Source: Actinomycetales bacterium (GTDB lineage: Bacteria > Actinomycetota > Actinomycetes > Mycobacteriales > Mycobacteriaceae). From it: a stretch of DNA of 26,279 nucleotides. The notes beneath the pieces are model-generated. The model searched no databases and was not told the DNA's origin. It was given only the letters and a program-made list of their open reading frames with translations. Below, one piece after another: positions 6,945-14,565 of the stretch; position 1 is the stretch's first letter; each line of letters opens with the position of its first letter. The stretch lies in NCBI GenBank assembly GCA_012838715.1, contig DUOR01000076.1:1-26279 (forward strand), written 5' to 3'. The position numbers were made by a program, and so were the translations under genes.

Positions 6945-9551
6945 ATGGAGGATGCGGCACACCACACGGGGCCCGGTGGCCTGACGGCGGCGGAGGTCGC
7001 GCAGCGGCGCCGCGAGGGGCGGGTCAACGAGCTGCCGCCGACGTCGGGGCGGTCGGTGTGGGACATCATCCGCGCGAACGTGTTCACGCGCATCAACGCC
7101 ATTTTGGCGGTGCTGCTGGCGATTGTGCTGTGGACGGGGTCGTGGATGAACGGCGCGTTCGGGCTGCTGATCATCGCCAACTCCATCGTGGGCGTGGTGC
7201 AGGAGCTGCGGGCGAAGCGCACGCTGGACAAGTTGTCCATCGTGGGCCGCGCGCGGCCGATGGTGATCCGCGATGGCGCGCCGCCCGCGGAGGTCGACCG
7301 CGAGGACATCGTCGCAGACGATCTCATTCACGTCGGCGCGGGCGATCAGGTCGTCGTCGATGGCGTCCTGCGGTCGTGTTCGGGTCTGGCGGTCGATGAG
7401 TCGGCGCTGACGGGGGAGTCGGAGCCGGTGCACAAGAGCGTCGGCGATCCTTTGTATTCGGGTTCGCACGTCGTGGCGGGCGGGGGCACGCAGCAGGCGC
7501 TGAAGGTGGGGGCGGAGGCGTACGCGGCGCAGTTGGCGGCGGAGGCCGGCAAGTTCACGTTGACGGATTCGGAGCTGCTCCGCGGCATCAACAAGATTCT
7601 CCGGGTCATCACGTGGATCCTCATCCCGACGGGTGCCCTGGCCATTTACACGCAGTTGTTCCGGTCGGGGCAGCCGCTCCGCGAGTCGCTCCTGGCGATG
7701 GTCGCCTCGCTGGTGCCGATGGTCCCCGAGGGCCTCGTCCTGATGATGTCCATCGCCTTCGCCATCGGCATCGTCCGCCTGGGCCGCCGCCGCGTGCTCA
7801 CCAACGAGTTGCCGGCCATCGAGGGCCTGGCCCGCGTGGACGTGGTGTGCCTGGACAAGACGGGCACCCTCACCGAGAACACGATGCACCTGCGGGAGGT
7901 GGTGCCGCTCGCCGGGGAGTCGCTTTCCGACGGCCCGACGCGCGGCGTCGGGCCGGCCCTCCGGGCCCTGGGCTCCCTGGATGAGCGGCCGAACGCGACG
8001 GCCCGAGCGTGGGTCGAGGGCCTCGAGGCGATGGGCGTCCCGGATCCGGGGTGGACGGCGGTCGACGAAGTCGCCTTCGCGTCGGAACGCAAGTGGGCGG
8101 GCGCAACCTTCGAGGGCGCCGTGCCGTCCGGCGCCGGGGCAGGCTCCGGCGCGGACGGCGTCGGGGGAGAGGATGGGGCAGCCGCACCCATGACGTGGGT
8201 CGTCGGCGCCCCGGACATCCTCGCTGCCGAGGGGAGCGCGGCGCTGGCGAAGGCGGATGAACTGTCGGCGCTGGGGCTGCGGGTGCTGCTCGTCGCCCGG
8301 TCCGCGGTCACGGCCTCGGGGATCCCGGTGTCGGCGGGGGAGCCGGTCGACGAACATCCGGGGCTGCTCGAACCGATGGCCCTGGTGGTGCTGGACCAGA
8401 CGGTGCGCCCGGATGCCCGGCGGACCCTCGAGTACTTCGCCGAGGAGAACGTGACCGTGAAGGTCATCTCCGGGGACAACGCCGCCTCGGTCGGCGCGGT
8501 GGCCCGAACCCTGGGCCTGCCCGGCGCCGAGGAACCCGTGGACGCGCGCAAGCTGCCGCCCTTCGACGGCACCCCGGAGGACCGCGCCAACTTCGATCAG
8601 GCCGTCGAGGACGGCCGCGTGTTCGGCCGCGTCACCGCGGAGCAGAAGCGGGAGATGGTCCGGGCGCTGCAGGCGCGCGGCCACGTGGTCGCCATGACCG
8701 GCGACGGCGTCAACGATGTGCTGGCCCTCAAGGACGCCAACATCGGCGTCGCGATGGGCGCCGGCGCGCCCGCGACGAGGGCCGTGGCGCAGCTGGTGCT
8801 GCTGGACAACCATTTCTCCGTCATCCCGCACGTCGTGGCGGAGGGGCGCCGCGTCATCGGCAACATCGAGCGCGTGGCCAACCTCTTCCTCACCAAGACC
8901 ATTTACTCGGTGTTCCTGGCGCTGGCGGTTGGCCTCATCGGCTTCGCGTACCCGTTCGAGCCCATCCACGTCACCATCACCGGCTGGTTCACCATCGGCA
9001 TCCCCGCCTTCGTGCTCTCGCTCGCGCCCAACCACGAGCGCGCCCGCCCGGGCTTCGCGTCCCGGGTGTTCCGGCTGGCGCTGCCCTCCGGGATCATCGT
9101 CGGCGCATTGACCTTCGGCTTCTGGGCATGGGCGTACCCGGGGCCGGACGCCGCCGAGCACGTCGCCGGGGCGGCGTCGACGGCGACGCTGACGGTGCTC
9201 ATCATCACGGCGTTCTGGGTGCTGGCGGTCGTCGCCCGGCCGTACGAGCCGTGGAAGCTCCTGTTGCTCGCCTGCGCCGGCGGCGCCTACCTCATAATCT
9301 TCAACGTGCCCGTGATCGCCTCGGCGCTGTACCTGTACCCGGTGCCCGCCCGGCTCGCGCTGCCCGCGGTCCTCCTCGGAATCGCGGGGGCCATCGCCGT
9401 GGAGGCGGTGTGGCAGGTGAACCGGGCGCGTGCCGCGGCGGCCCGTCGGGAAGCGGCTGAGGGGGCGGGCACCGCGAACCGGGGAGCGGGGCAGGGTGCG
9501 GCGGCCCGTTCGCAGGGCGGTCGCGGCATTGGCGAAATCGTGCCTAAGTGA
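6945..9551 (+). CDS. ctpE: CtpE-like P-type cation ATPase
   Basis: 868 residues, an intact P-type ATPase. Seen: the actuator LTGES near residue 157, the transmembrane PEGL (VPMVPEGLVLMMSIAF), the phosphorylated Asp304 in DKTGTLT, and the hinge TGDGVND at 585-591. Four or more C-terminal helices follow. The VPEGLVL signature and overall order match mycobacterial CtpE, a Ca2+ uptake pump of the inner membrane; the ion here is inferred. GGGAGG lies about ten bases before the ATG, 18 bp after the echA6 stop, so the two are probably co-transcribed. A Gly/Ala/Asp-rich insert sits in the nucleotide-binding domain (about 395-415), and the last 40 residues are a basic Ala-rich tail. Confidence 0.9.
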   Translation: MEDAAHHTGPGGLTAAEVAQRRREGRVNELPPTSGRSVWDIIRANVFTRINAILAVLLAIVLWTGSWMNGAFGLLIIANSIVGVVQELRAKRTLDKLSIVGRARPMVIRDGAPPAEVDREDIVADDLIHVGAGDQVVVDGVLRSCSGLAVDESALTGESEPVHKSVGDPLYSGSHVVAGGGTQQALKVGAEAYAAQLAAEAGKFTLTDSELLRGINKILRVITWILIPTGALAIYTQLFRSGQPLRESLLAMVASLVPMVPEGLVLMMSIAFAIGIVRLGRRRVLTNELPAIEGLARVDVVCLDKTGTLTENTMHLREVVPLAGESLSDGPTRGVGPALRALGSLDERPNATARAWVEGLEAMGVPDPGWTAVDEVAFASERKWAGATFEGAVPSGAGAGSGADGVGGEDGAAAPMTWVVGAPDILAAEGSAALAKADELSALGLRVLLVARSAVTASGIPVSAGEPVDEHPGLLEPMALVVLDQTVRPDARRTLEYFAEENVTVKVISGDNAASVGAVARTLGLPGAEEPVDARKLPPFDGTPEDRANFDQAVEDGRVFGRVTAEQKREMVRALQARGHVVAMTGDGVNDVLALKDANIGVAMGAGAPATRAVAQLVLLDNHFSVIPHVVAEGRRVIGNIERVANLFLTKTIYSVFLALAVGLIGFAYPFEPIHVTITGWFTIGIPAFVLSLAPNHERARPGFASRVFRLALPSGIIVGALTFGFWAWAYPGPDAAEHVAGAASTATLTVLIITAFWVLAVVARPYEPWKLLLLACAGGAYLIIFNVPVIASALYLYPVPARLALPAVLLGIAGAIAVEAVWQVNRARAAAARREAAEGAGTANRGAGQGAAARSQGGRGIGEIVPK

Positions 9552-9562
9552 CGTGGGTCACA
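9547..9562. promoter_or_regulatory. GlxR-like (cAMP receptor type) binding site
   Basis: AGTGACGTGGGTCACA matches the TGTGA-N6-TCACA pattern at nine of ten positions. It overlaps the ctpE stop codon, about 180 bp upstream of the likely -10 of the DUF485-mctC operon. In C. glutamicum GlxR controls acetate-uptake genes; the role here is inferred. Confidence 0.5.
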
Positions 9563-9577
9563 GCATTTTGGCATAAA

Positions 9578-9595
9578 AGTTAATGATGATTAACT
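9578..9595. promoter_or_regulatory. AT-rich palindrome, likely operator
   Basis: AGTTAATGATGATTAACT is a perfect inverted repeat with 7-bp arms and a 4-bp centre. It stands out in DNA of this GC content and has the size of a dimeric regulator site. I do not recognise the regulator. Its first 13 bases recur at 17250-17262. Confidence 0.5.
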
Positions 9596-9703
9596 GAAAT
9601 TTGATGTGACGGGGGTAACTCCGTTAGTGGCCATTCGTCCTGGTCGGGCGGAGTGGTGGGGGTGGCGAAAATATCCTTAAGTCAGCCTGTGAGAGTTACC
9701 TGT

Positions 9704-9732
9704 TTCACCCTCAGGTGTGTTGCGGGTAACTT
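9704..9732 (+). promoter_or_regulatory. Probable promoter of the DUF485-mctC operon
   Basis: TTCACC (9704-9709) and TAACTT (9727-9732) are separated by 17 bp. Transcription would begin near 9739, giving a leader of about 120 bases. The GlxR-like site at 9751-9766 would then lie just downstream of the start, a repressing position. Confidence 0.4.
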
Positions 9733-9750
9733 CATGGGGCACATGATCGG

Positions 9751-9766
9751 TGTGATGGAGTGCACA
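9751..9766. promoter_or_regulatory. GlxR-like binding site
   Basis: TGTGATGGAGTGCACA fits TGTGA-N6-TCACA with one mismatch. A related element with a shorter spacer, TGTGAGCTGTCACA, follows at 9780-9793. Confidence 0.45.
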
Positions 9767-9796
9767 GGCCATCACATCGTGTGAGCTGTCACATCA

Positions 9797-9814
9797 CGTG
9801 GTGGATGCACCACG
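9797..9814. repeat. Inverted repeat in the DUF485 leader
   Basis: CGTGGTG and CACCACG form perfect 7-bp arms around GATG, about 48 bp before the GTG start. It could be a leader hairpin or an operator. Confidence 0.4.
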
Positions 9815-9861
9815 AGTGAACCGCGATTGTCCGAATCTCGATGACCGGAAAGGCACACGCA

Positions 9862-10251
9862 GTGTCCGAAATCCAGCAGCCGGTAAACCGGCACCGGCCC
9901 GCCGCAGCGGAATACCGCTACGTGCAGGGCACCGAGGAGTTCAGCAAACTCCGCTCCACGTTCCGTTCCTTCACCATGCCCCTGACCGTCGCCGGCCTTG
10001 TCTGGTACATCGGCTACGTCCTGGTGGCCACCTACGCCGGCGACTTCTTCGGTAACTCCGTGCCGGTCTTCGGCAACGTCGGCATCCTGCTGGGCGTTCT
10101 GCAGTTCGTCACGACCTTCCTGATCACGTGGCTGTACATCGGCTTCGCCAACAAGAAGCTCGAGCCGATGCAGGCCGCCATCCGCGATGACATGGAATCC
10201 GGCCGTATCGCCGACAAGGTCAACCCGGGCCCGGTCCAGGAGGGCAAGTAA
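9862..10251 (+). CDS. DUF485 family membrane protein (MctC partner)
   Basis: 129 residues with two membrane helices: about 41-63 (TVAGLVWYIGYVLVATY) and 75-97. A charged C-terminus follows (NKKLEPMQAAIRDDME). DUF485 proteins are encoded immediately before acetate and monocarboxylate symporters in many bacteria; in C. glutamicum the equivalent pair is cg0952-mctC. The role is presumed accessory to the transporter. GTG 9862 is chosen because GGAAAGG lies eight bases upstream; an in-frame ATG at 9841 would place that ribosome site inside the gene. mctC starts three bases after the stop, so the two are certainly co-transcribed. Confidence 0.9.
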   Translation: MSEIQQPVNRHRPAAAEYRYVQGTEEFSKLRSTFRSFTMPLTVAGLVWYIGYVLVATYAGDFFGNSVPVFGNVGILLGVLQFVTTFLITWLYIGFANKKLEPMQAAIRDDMESGRIADKVNPGPVQEGK

Positions 10252-10254
10252 AAC

Positions 10255-11931
10255 ATGACTAACTTCAGCCTTTTCGCCCAGGAGTCGGAGCTCGCCGACA
10301 GCAATCGGATCCTCAACATCGTCGTCTTCGTCGCGTTCATCGTGATCACGATGGTGGTCGTCACCCGCGTGTCCAAGGGCGGCAACAAGAAGGACGCCTC
10401 CGACTTCTACACCGGCGGCGCCCAGTTCTCCGGCACCCAGAATGGCCTGGCCATCGCGGGTGACTACCTTTCGGCCGCGTCGTTCCTCGGTATCGTCGGC
10501 GCCATCGCCATGACCGGTTACGACGGCTTCCTCTACGCCATCGGCTTCTTCGTCGCCTGGCTGGTCGCCCTGCTGCTCGTCGCCGAGCCGCTCCGTAACG
10601 TCGGCAAGTTCACCATGGCCGACGTGCTGGCCTTCCGCCTGAAGCAGCAGCCGGTCCGTACGGCGGCCTCCGTCACCACCCTCGCGGTGACCCTGTTCTA
10701 CCTCATCGCCCAGATGGCCGGCGCCGGCTCCCTCGTCGCCGTCCTCCTGAACCTGGACGGCCAGCTCGAGCAGTCCGTCGTCGTCGCCATCGTCGGCATC
10801 GTCATGATCGCCTACGTCCTCATCGGCGGCATGAAGGGCACCACCTACGTCCAGATGATCAAGGCCGTCCTCCTCGTCGGCGGCGTGGCCATCATGACCG
10901 TCCTCGTGTTCGTCAAGGCCCAGACCGGTTTCGCCGGCCTGATGGACGAGGCCGTGCTGCGGCACGCCACCGATGCCGCGGGCGGCGCTATCCCGACCGA
11001 CGCCCAGATGGACGAGGCCTCCAAGATCCTCAAGCCGGGCATGAAGTACGACACCCCCACCACCAAGCTCGACTTCGTCTCCCTGGGCCTGGCCCTGGTG
11101 CTCGGTACCGCCGGCCTGCCGCACGTGCTCATGCGCTTCTACACGGTCCCGACCGCGCAGGAAGCCCGCAAGTCCGTCGTCTGGGCCATCATCCTCATCG
11201 GTACGTTCTACCTGATGACCCTGGTCCTGGGTTACGGCGCCGGTGCGCTGGTCGGCCCGGAGATCATCGGCAACGCGCCGGGTGGCGCCAACGCGGCCGC
11301 ACCGCTGCTGGCGCTGAGCATCGGCGGCTCCATCTTCATGGCGCTGATTTCCGCCGTGGCGTTCGCCACCGTCCTCGCGGTCGTCGCCGGCCTGGCCATC
11401 ACCGCCTCCGCGTCGGTCGGCCAGGACGTCTACCAGGCCGTCATCAAGAAGGGCACGGCCACGGAGGCGCAGCAGGTCCGCGTTTCCCGCATCACGGTCA
11501 TCGTCCTGGGCATCATCTCCATCATCCTGGGTATCCTGGCCATGTCCCAGAACGTCGCGTTCCTGGTCGCGCTGGCCTTCGCCGTCGCCGCCTCCGCGAA
11601 TGTGCCGACCATCCTGATGTCCCTGTTCTGGAAGCGCTTCAACACCGCCGGCGCCGTCGCCTCGATGTACACCGGTGTGGGCTCCGCGCTCATCCTCATC
11701 TTCTTCTCCCCGGCCGTTTCCGGCCTGGAGACCTCCATGGTCCCGAGCGACGGTGGCGGCTGGGCCTGGTTCCCGCTGCAGAACCCGGGCCTGGTGTCCA
11801 TCCCGCTGGCGTTCCTCGCGGGCATCGTCTTCACCTACATCGGCAAGCCGGACAACCTGGACGACCTCCAGGCCGAGATGGAGGTCCGCTCCCTCACCGG
11901 CGTCGGCACCGAGGCCGCGGTCGACCACTAA
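10255..11931 (+). CDS. mctC: Monocarboxylate/acetate cation symporter (SSS family)
   Basis: 558 residues with about 13 hydrophobic helices, a member of the sodium:solute symporter family closest to ActP/MctC. Conserved stretches include FYTGGAQFSGTQNGLAIAGD after the first helix and GTTYVQMIKAVLL in the middle. In C. glutamicum MctC takes up pyruvate, acetate and propionate with the proton or cation gradient. It follows DUF485 by three bases with GGAGGGC upstream of the ATG, and it ends before a strong terminator. The codons are strongly biased to C-ending forms, more than in neighbours, which suggests high expression. The upstream GlxR-like sites fit carbon-source control. Confidence 0.92.
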   Translation: MTNFSLFAQESELADSNRILNIVVFVAFIVITMVVVTRVSKGGNKKDASDFYTGGAQFSGTQNGLAIAGDYLSAASFLGIVGAIAMTGYDGFLYAIGFFVAWLVALLLVAEPLRNVGKFTMADVLAFRLKQQPVRTAASVTTLAVTLFYLIAQMAGAGSLVAVLLNLDGQLEQSVVVAIVGIVMIAYVLIGGMKGTTYVQMIKAVLLVGGVAIMTVLVFVKAQTGFAGLMDEAVLRHATDAAGGAIPTDAQMDEASKILKPGMKYDTPTTKLDFVSLGLALVLGTAGLPHVLMRFYTVPTAQEARKSVVWAIILIGTFYLMTLVLGYGAGALVGPEIIGNAPGGANAAAPLLALSIGGSIFMALISAVAFATVLAVVAGLAITASASVGQDVYQAVIKKGTATEAQQVRVSRITVIVLGIISIILGILAMSQNVAFLVALAFAVAASANVPTILMSLFWKRFNTAGAVASMYTGVGSALILIFFSPAVSGLETSMVPSDGGGWAWFPLQNPGLVSIPLAFLAGIVFTYIGKPDNLDDLQAEMEVRSLTGVGTEAAVDH

Positions 11932-11963
11932 GTCGCCGCACCCTCCGGTCCACCGACCGCGTT

Positions 11964-11992
11964 CGCCCCGCCCGGGTTTCCCGGGCGGGGCG
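11964..11992 (+). terminator. Terminator of the DUF485-mctC operon
   Basis: A perfect 13-bp stem, CGCCCCGCCCGGG (11964-11976) with its complement at 11980-11992, has a TTT loop. It starts 32 bases after the mctC stop and is followed by a modest T-containing stretch. Confidence 0.85.
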
Positions 11993-12070
11993 TTCCCCGT
12001 TTCCAACCCCGTCCCGGCCCTTCCGGCCCTCCCTGCTCTTTCGGCCCCGCCTCCGCTTTCCGAAGGGGGC

Positions 12071-12170
12071 GCTGCGGCACCCGTCGTCGGCAAGCATTGC
12101 CGGCCGGCGAAAAGCGCCGCGGCACCCGTCGTCGGCAAGCACCGCGGGCCGGTGAAAAGCGGTGCGGCAC
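12071..12170. repeat. 45-bp tandem repeat, 2.2 copies, intergenic
   Basis: Units lie at 12071-12115 and 12116-12160, with a partial third copy (GGTGCGGCAC) at 12161-12170. The core GCGGCACCCGTCGTCGGCAA is identical in both full units, and the units also share GGCCGG and GAAAAGC. The region lies between the mctC terminator and gcvT in a stretch of 341 bp without a gene. Both strands stay open for a while, but I see no convincing coding signal. Confidence 0.8.
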
Positions 12171-12272
12171 AGGGGCGCGCATGGTAAGGGGCGAAGCGGT
12201 GCCAACGGCACTAAGGTGGGGTGACGACCCACGCGGCACGATCCGAGCAGCTTCAAGCAGGAGGTTTCACCC

Positions 12273-13454
12273 ATGACCGATTCGACTGCGACCGACCAGG
12301 CGAACCAGCCGGGCCGACGGAGCCCGTTGCACGACCGGCACGTGGAACTGGGGGCGACCATCCGCAACATCGGCGGCTACGAGGTGCCCTTCAAGTACTC
12401 CTCCGAGCTGGAGGAGCACAAGGCGGTCCGCGAGGCCGTCGGCGTGTTCGACCTGTCGCTCATGGGTGAAATCCGCGTGTCCGGCCCCGAGGCGGCGTCC
12501 TTTCTCGCGCACACCCTCATCTCCGCCATCAAGCCGCTCGCGCTGGGCAAGGCGAAGTACACGATGATCGTGCAGGAGGACGGCGGCATCATCGACGACC
12601 TCATCGTCTACCGCCTCGGCACCGAAGAGTTCATGCTCGTGCAGAACGCCGGCAACATGGACGTCGTCTACGCCACCCTGCAGGAACGCGTCGGCGGCTA
12701 CGACGTCCGCATCGAGGACGCCAGCGCCGACACCGCCCTCATCGCCGTCCAGGGCCCGAAGGCCGCGAAGCTGCTGCGCCGCGTCGTGCCCGTCGACTCG
12801 CACGGCACCCTCGACTCCCTGCGCTACTACTCCTGCACCCTCCTCGAGGTCGCCGGCGTCGAGATGATCGTCGCCCGCACCGGCTACACCGGCGAGGACG
12901 GCTTCGAGGTTTTCCCGCCCGCCGAAAAGGCCGGCCAGGTCTGGGACGCCATCCTCACCGCCGGCGGCGCCGTCGCCGACCCGGAGGACCCCGCCGACGA
13001 AGGCGAGGACCTCGGCGCCGTGCCCTGCGGCATCGCCTGCCGCGACACCCTCCGCCTCGAAGCCGGCATGCCGCTGTACGGCCGCGAGCTCAGCCGCGAC
13101 CGCACCCCGCTGGAAGCCGGCCTGAAGGCCGTGATGGGCCCGACGAAGGGACGCTTCATCGGCCGCAACGCCCTGGTGAACCAGCCCGAGCCGAACGAGC
13201 TGCTCGTCGGCCTCCAGTTCGGCTGCAAGGCCGCCCCGGAGAAGGGCTCCGTGCTCCACGATGCCGACGGCAACGCCGTCGGCACCATCACCTCCGCGAA
13301 GGTGTCGCCGACCCTCGGCCACCCCATCGCCTTCGCCTACGTGCAGAAGTGGCAGTCGTCCACCGGCACCGAGCTGACCGTCGACATCAACGGCGAGGAC
13401 TGCACCGCCACCGTCGTCCCGACCCCCTTCTACAACCGCAAGAAGCGCAAGTAG
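12273..13454 (+). CDS. gcvT: Aminomethyltransferase, glycine cleavage T protein
   Basis: 393 residues. GcvT moves the methylene of aminomethyl-lipoyl H protein to tetrahydrofolate and releases ammonia. Seen: VGVFDLSLMGEIRVSG near the N-terminus, the catalytic aspartate region EDGGIIDDLIVYRL (about 98-111), ARTGYTGEDGFE, and CRDTLRLEAGMPLYG, then the C-terminal barrel. AGGAGG lies eight bases before the ATG. An insertion of about 15 acidic residues (DPEDPADEGEDLGAVP) precedes CRDTLR. No gcvP, gcvH, lipA or lipB gene lies in the window, so the rest of the system, if present, is elsewhere. GcvT proper is more likely than the related YgfZ because length and motifs fit throughout. It converges on the lipoprotein gene with a 14-bp gap. 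Confidence 0.92.
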   Translation: MTDSTATDQANQPGRRSPLHDRHVELGATIRNIGGYEVPFKYSSELEEHKAVREAVGVFDLSLMGEIRVSGPEAASFLAHTLISAIKPLALGKAKYTMIVQEDGGIIDDLIVYRLGTEEFMLVQNAGNMDVVYATLQERVGGYDVRIEDASADTALIAVQGPKAAKLLRRVVPVDSHGTLDSLRYYSCTLLEVAGVEMIVARTGYTGEDGFEVFPPAEKAGQVWDAILTAGGAVADPEDPADEGEDLGAVPCGIACRDTLRLEAGMPLYGRELSRDRTPLEAGLKAVMGPTKGRFIGRNALVNQPEPNELLVGLQFGCKAAPEKGSVLHDADGNAVGTITSAKVSPTLGHPIAFAYVQKWQSSTGTELTVDINGEDCTATVVPTPFYNRKKRK

Positions 13455-13468
13455 CGCAGCGGCCGGGG

Positions 13469-14149
13469 TTACGGACGATTCGGGTCGTGCCCCGAGGCGC
13501 CGTCGCCGGCGCCGGTCGGCGGGACGCCCTGGTTCCCGAGGCCGTGGCCGTTGCCGGTGGCGCCATTTCCACGGCCGTTGTTGCCGTTGTTCCCGTTGCC
13601 GTTGTCGCCGCGGGAGCCGCCGTTGCCCTGGTCGCCTTCGCCCGGCGTCGCGGGCGTCGACGGCGGCAGCGGTTCCACGGTGCCGGGGTCAATCACGACC
13701 GTCCAGCGGGGGTTGCCCTCGCCGGCGCACACCACGGTCTGGCCGTTGACCGCGACGCGCTGCACACCGAGCTGGCCGGGGCAGGGGTCGCCGATGCGGG
13801 GGTTTCCGACGTTGCTCTGCGGCGCACTCGTCCGCGAGGTTCCCGGGCGGTCGGAGCCGGCGAGCCCCGACGGCTGTTCCGCGCCCTGATCCGCGGACGG
13901 CTCGGTGGACTGCTCCCCGGGCTGGTCGTCACCGGCGGCACCGGCGTCATCCTCGACGGTCGAATCGTCCTCGTCGGCGACGCTCGTCGACGTCGGGGCC
14001 GGGGGCTCCGTTGCCGATCGCGTCGAGGTGGCCGGGGCGGAATCGTCGGAAAGCTCTCCCGAAGCGTCGCCCCCGGAGGCGCAGGAGGAGAGCAGCAGGC
14101 CGGCGGCCGCGGCCGCCGACGCCAGCATGGCGCCACGCGTGCGGGTCAT
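13469..14149 (-). CDS. Secreted lipoprotein with Gly/Asn-rich tail
   Basis: 226 residues. The signal peptide ends in the lipobox LSSC with Cys23 as the likely lipidated residue. An acidic Ser/Thr/Glu-rich linker (about 24-100) follows. A small folded region of about 50 residues (PRIGDPCPGQLGVQRVAVNG to PRWTVVIDPG) has two cysteines that could form a disulfide. The tail is repetitive Gly/Asn (GNGNNGNNGRGNG). AGGAGAGG lies upstream of the ATG. The middle region recurs in corynebacterial hypothetical proteins as far as I recall; no function is known. It is divergent from the DUF6777 gene, another envelope protein, across 416 bp. Confidence 0.82.
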   Translation of the reverse strand: MTRTRGAMLASAAAAAGLLLSSCASGGDASGELSDDSAPATSTRSATEPPAPTSTSVADEDDSTVEDDAGAAGDDQPGEQSTEPSADQGAEQPSGLAGSDRPGTSRTSAPQSNVGNPRIGDPCPGQLGVQRVAVNGQTVVCAGEGNPRWTVVIDPGTVEPLPPSTPATPGEGDQGNGGSRGDNGNGNNGNNGRGNGATGNGHGLGNQGVPPTGAGDGASGHDPNRP

Positions 14150-14565
14150 GGCTGCACCCTCTCCTGGTCATTCGTCAAAGTCGGGGTGAGCCTAGCACCC
14201 CGGCCGGGCCGCCGTCACCAGTCCCGCGAACCCGGCGGATGCGACCGGCGGAAACGGTGACGGCGCGTTGCGTTAAGGCGGAAACCGTCCGCGATTCGGA
14301 GGTGGCGCGGGAACGGTGTTGGGCAGTACTGCGGTGGCACTTGCCGGCGTTTGCCGGCGTCCCCCATCCGGATAGCCCCGAAGGGGGTCGCACGCTCCGT
14401 TACGGGGGTAACCGCGAACAGGGGAAACGAGAGCGGAACGGGGGTGCGGGAAAAGGGGGGCATCAAGGCCGTTGAGCAGGGAGAACGGCGGATTTACGGT
14501 GAGGGGGACAGTAGATACCGCCCCGGTGCCGTCAGCCGCACCGGCACGTCACCAGGAGATGCACA
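14150..14565. other. Divergent intergenic region between lipoprotein and DUF6777 genes
   Basis: 416 bp without a convincing gene. It holds a 10-bp tandem duplication, TTGCCGGCGT twice (14341-14360), and a short inverted repeat GTTAC-GGGG-GTAAC (14399-14412). The latter contains the GGTAAC word also seen near 9614 and 9725. The only promoter-like text before the DUF6777 gene is TAGATA near 14510, with no proper -35. Confidence 0.4.

Larger units (their letters stand above)
9552..9861 (+). promoter_or_regulatory. 310-bp regulatory region before DUF485-mctC
   Basis: No gene is visible. The region is markedly AT-richer than its flanks. It contains a perfect palindrome (9578-9595), three copies of GGTAACT or its complement (9614-9620, 9694-9700, 9725-9731), a promoter-like TTCACC-17-TAACTT (9704-9732), a GlxR-like half-perfect site (9751-9766), TGTGA-N4-TCACA (9780-9793), and a 7-bp-arm hairpin (9797-9814). 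Several G-runs of the kind bound by RamA (for example near 9611 and 9735) are present, but they are too degenerate to call singly. Confidence 0.55.
11932..12272. other. Gap between mctC and gcvT
   Basis: No gene is seen. The gap holds the mctC terminator, the 45-bp tandem repeat, and a possible gcvT -10 (TAAGGT, 12212-12217) about 55 bases before the start. The leader is too short for a glycine riboswitch. Confidence 0.5.

Noticed and set aside
5214..9161. Very long minus-strand open frame opposite the reductase, echA6 and ctpE
   Set aside because: The composition is that of an antisense shadow, while the plus strand carries intact motifs of three known families.
9772..12138. Long minus-strand open frame opposite DUF485-mctC, including the 45-bp repeat
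   Set aside because: It is an Asp/Gly/His-rich shadow; the plus strand encodes two recognisable membrane proteins.
12071..12170. CRISPR array
   Set aside because: The repeat units are directly adjacent without unique spacers and number only just over two.
12215..12272. Glycine riboswitch upstream of gcvT
   Set aside because: The leader is too short and shows no conserved glycine aptamer pairing.
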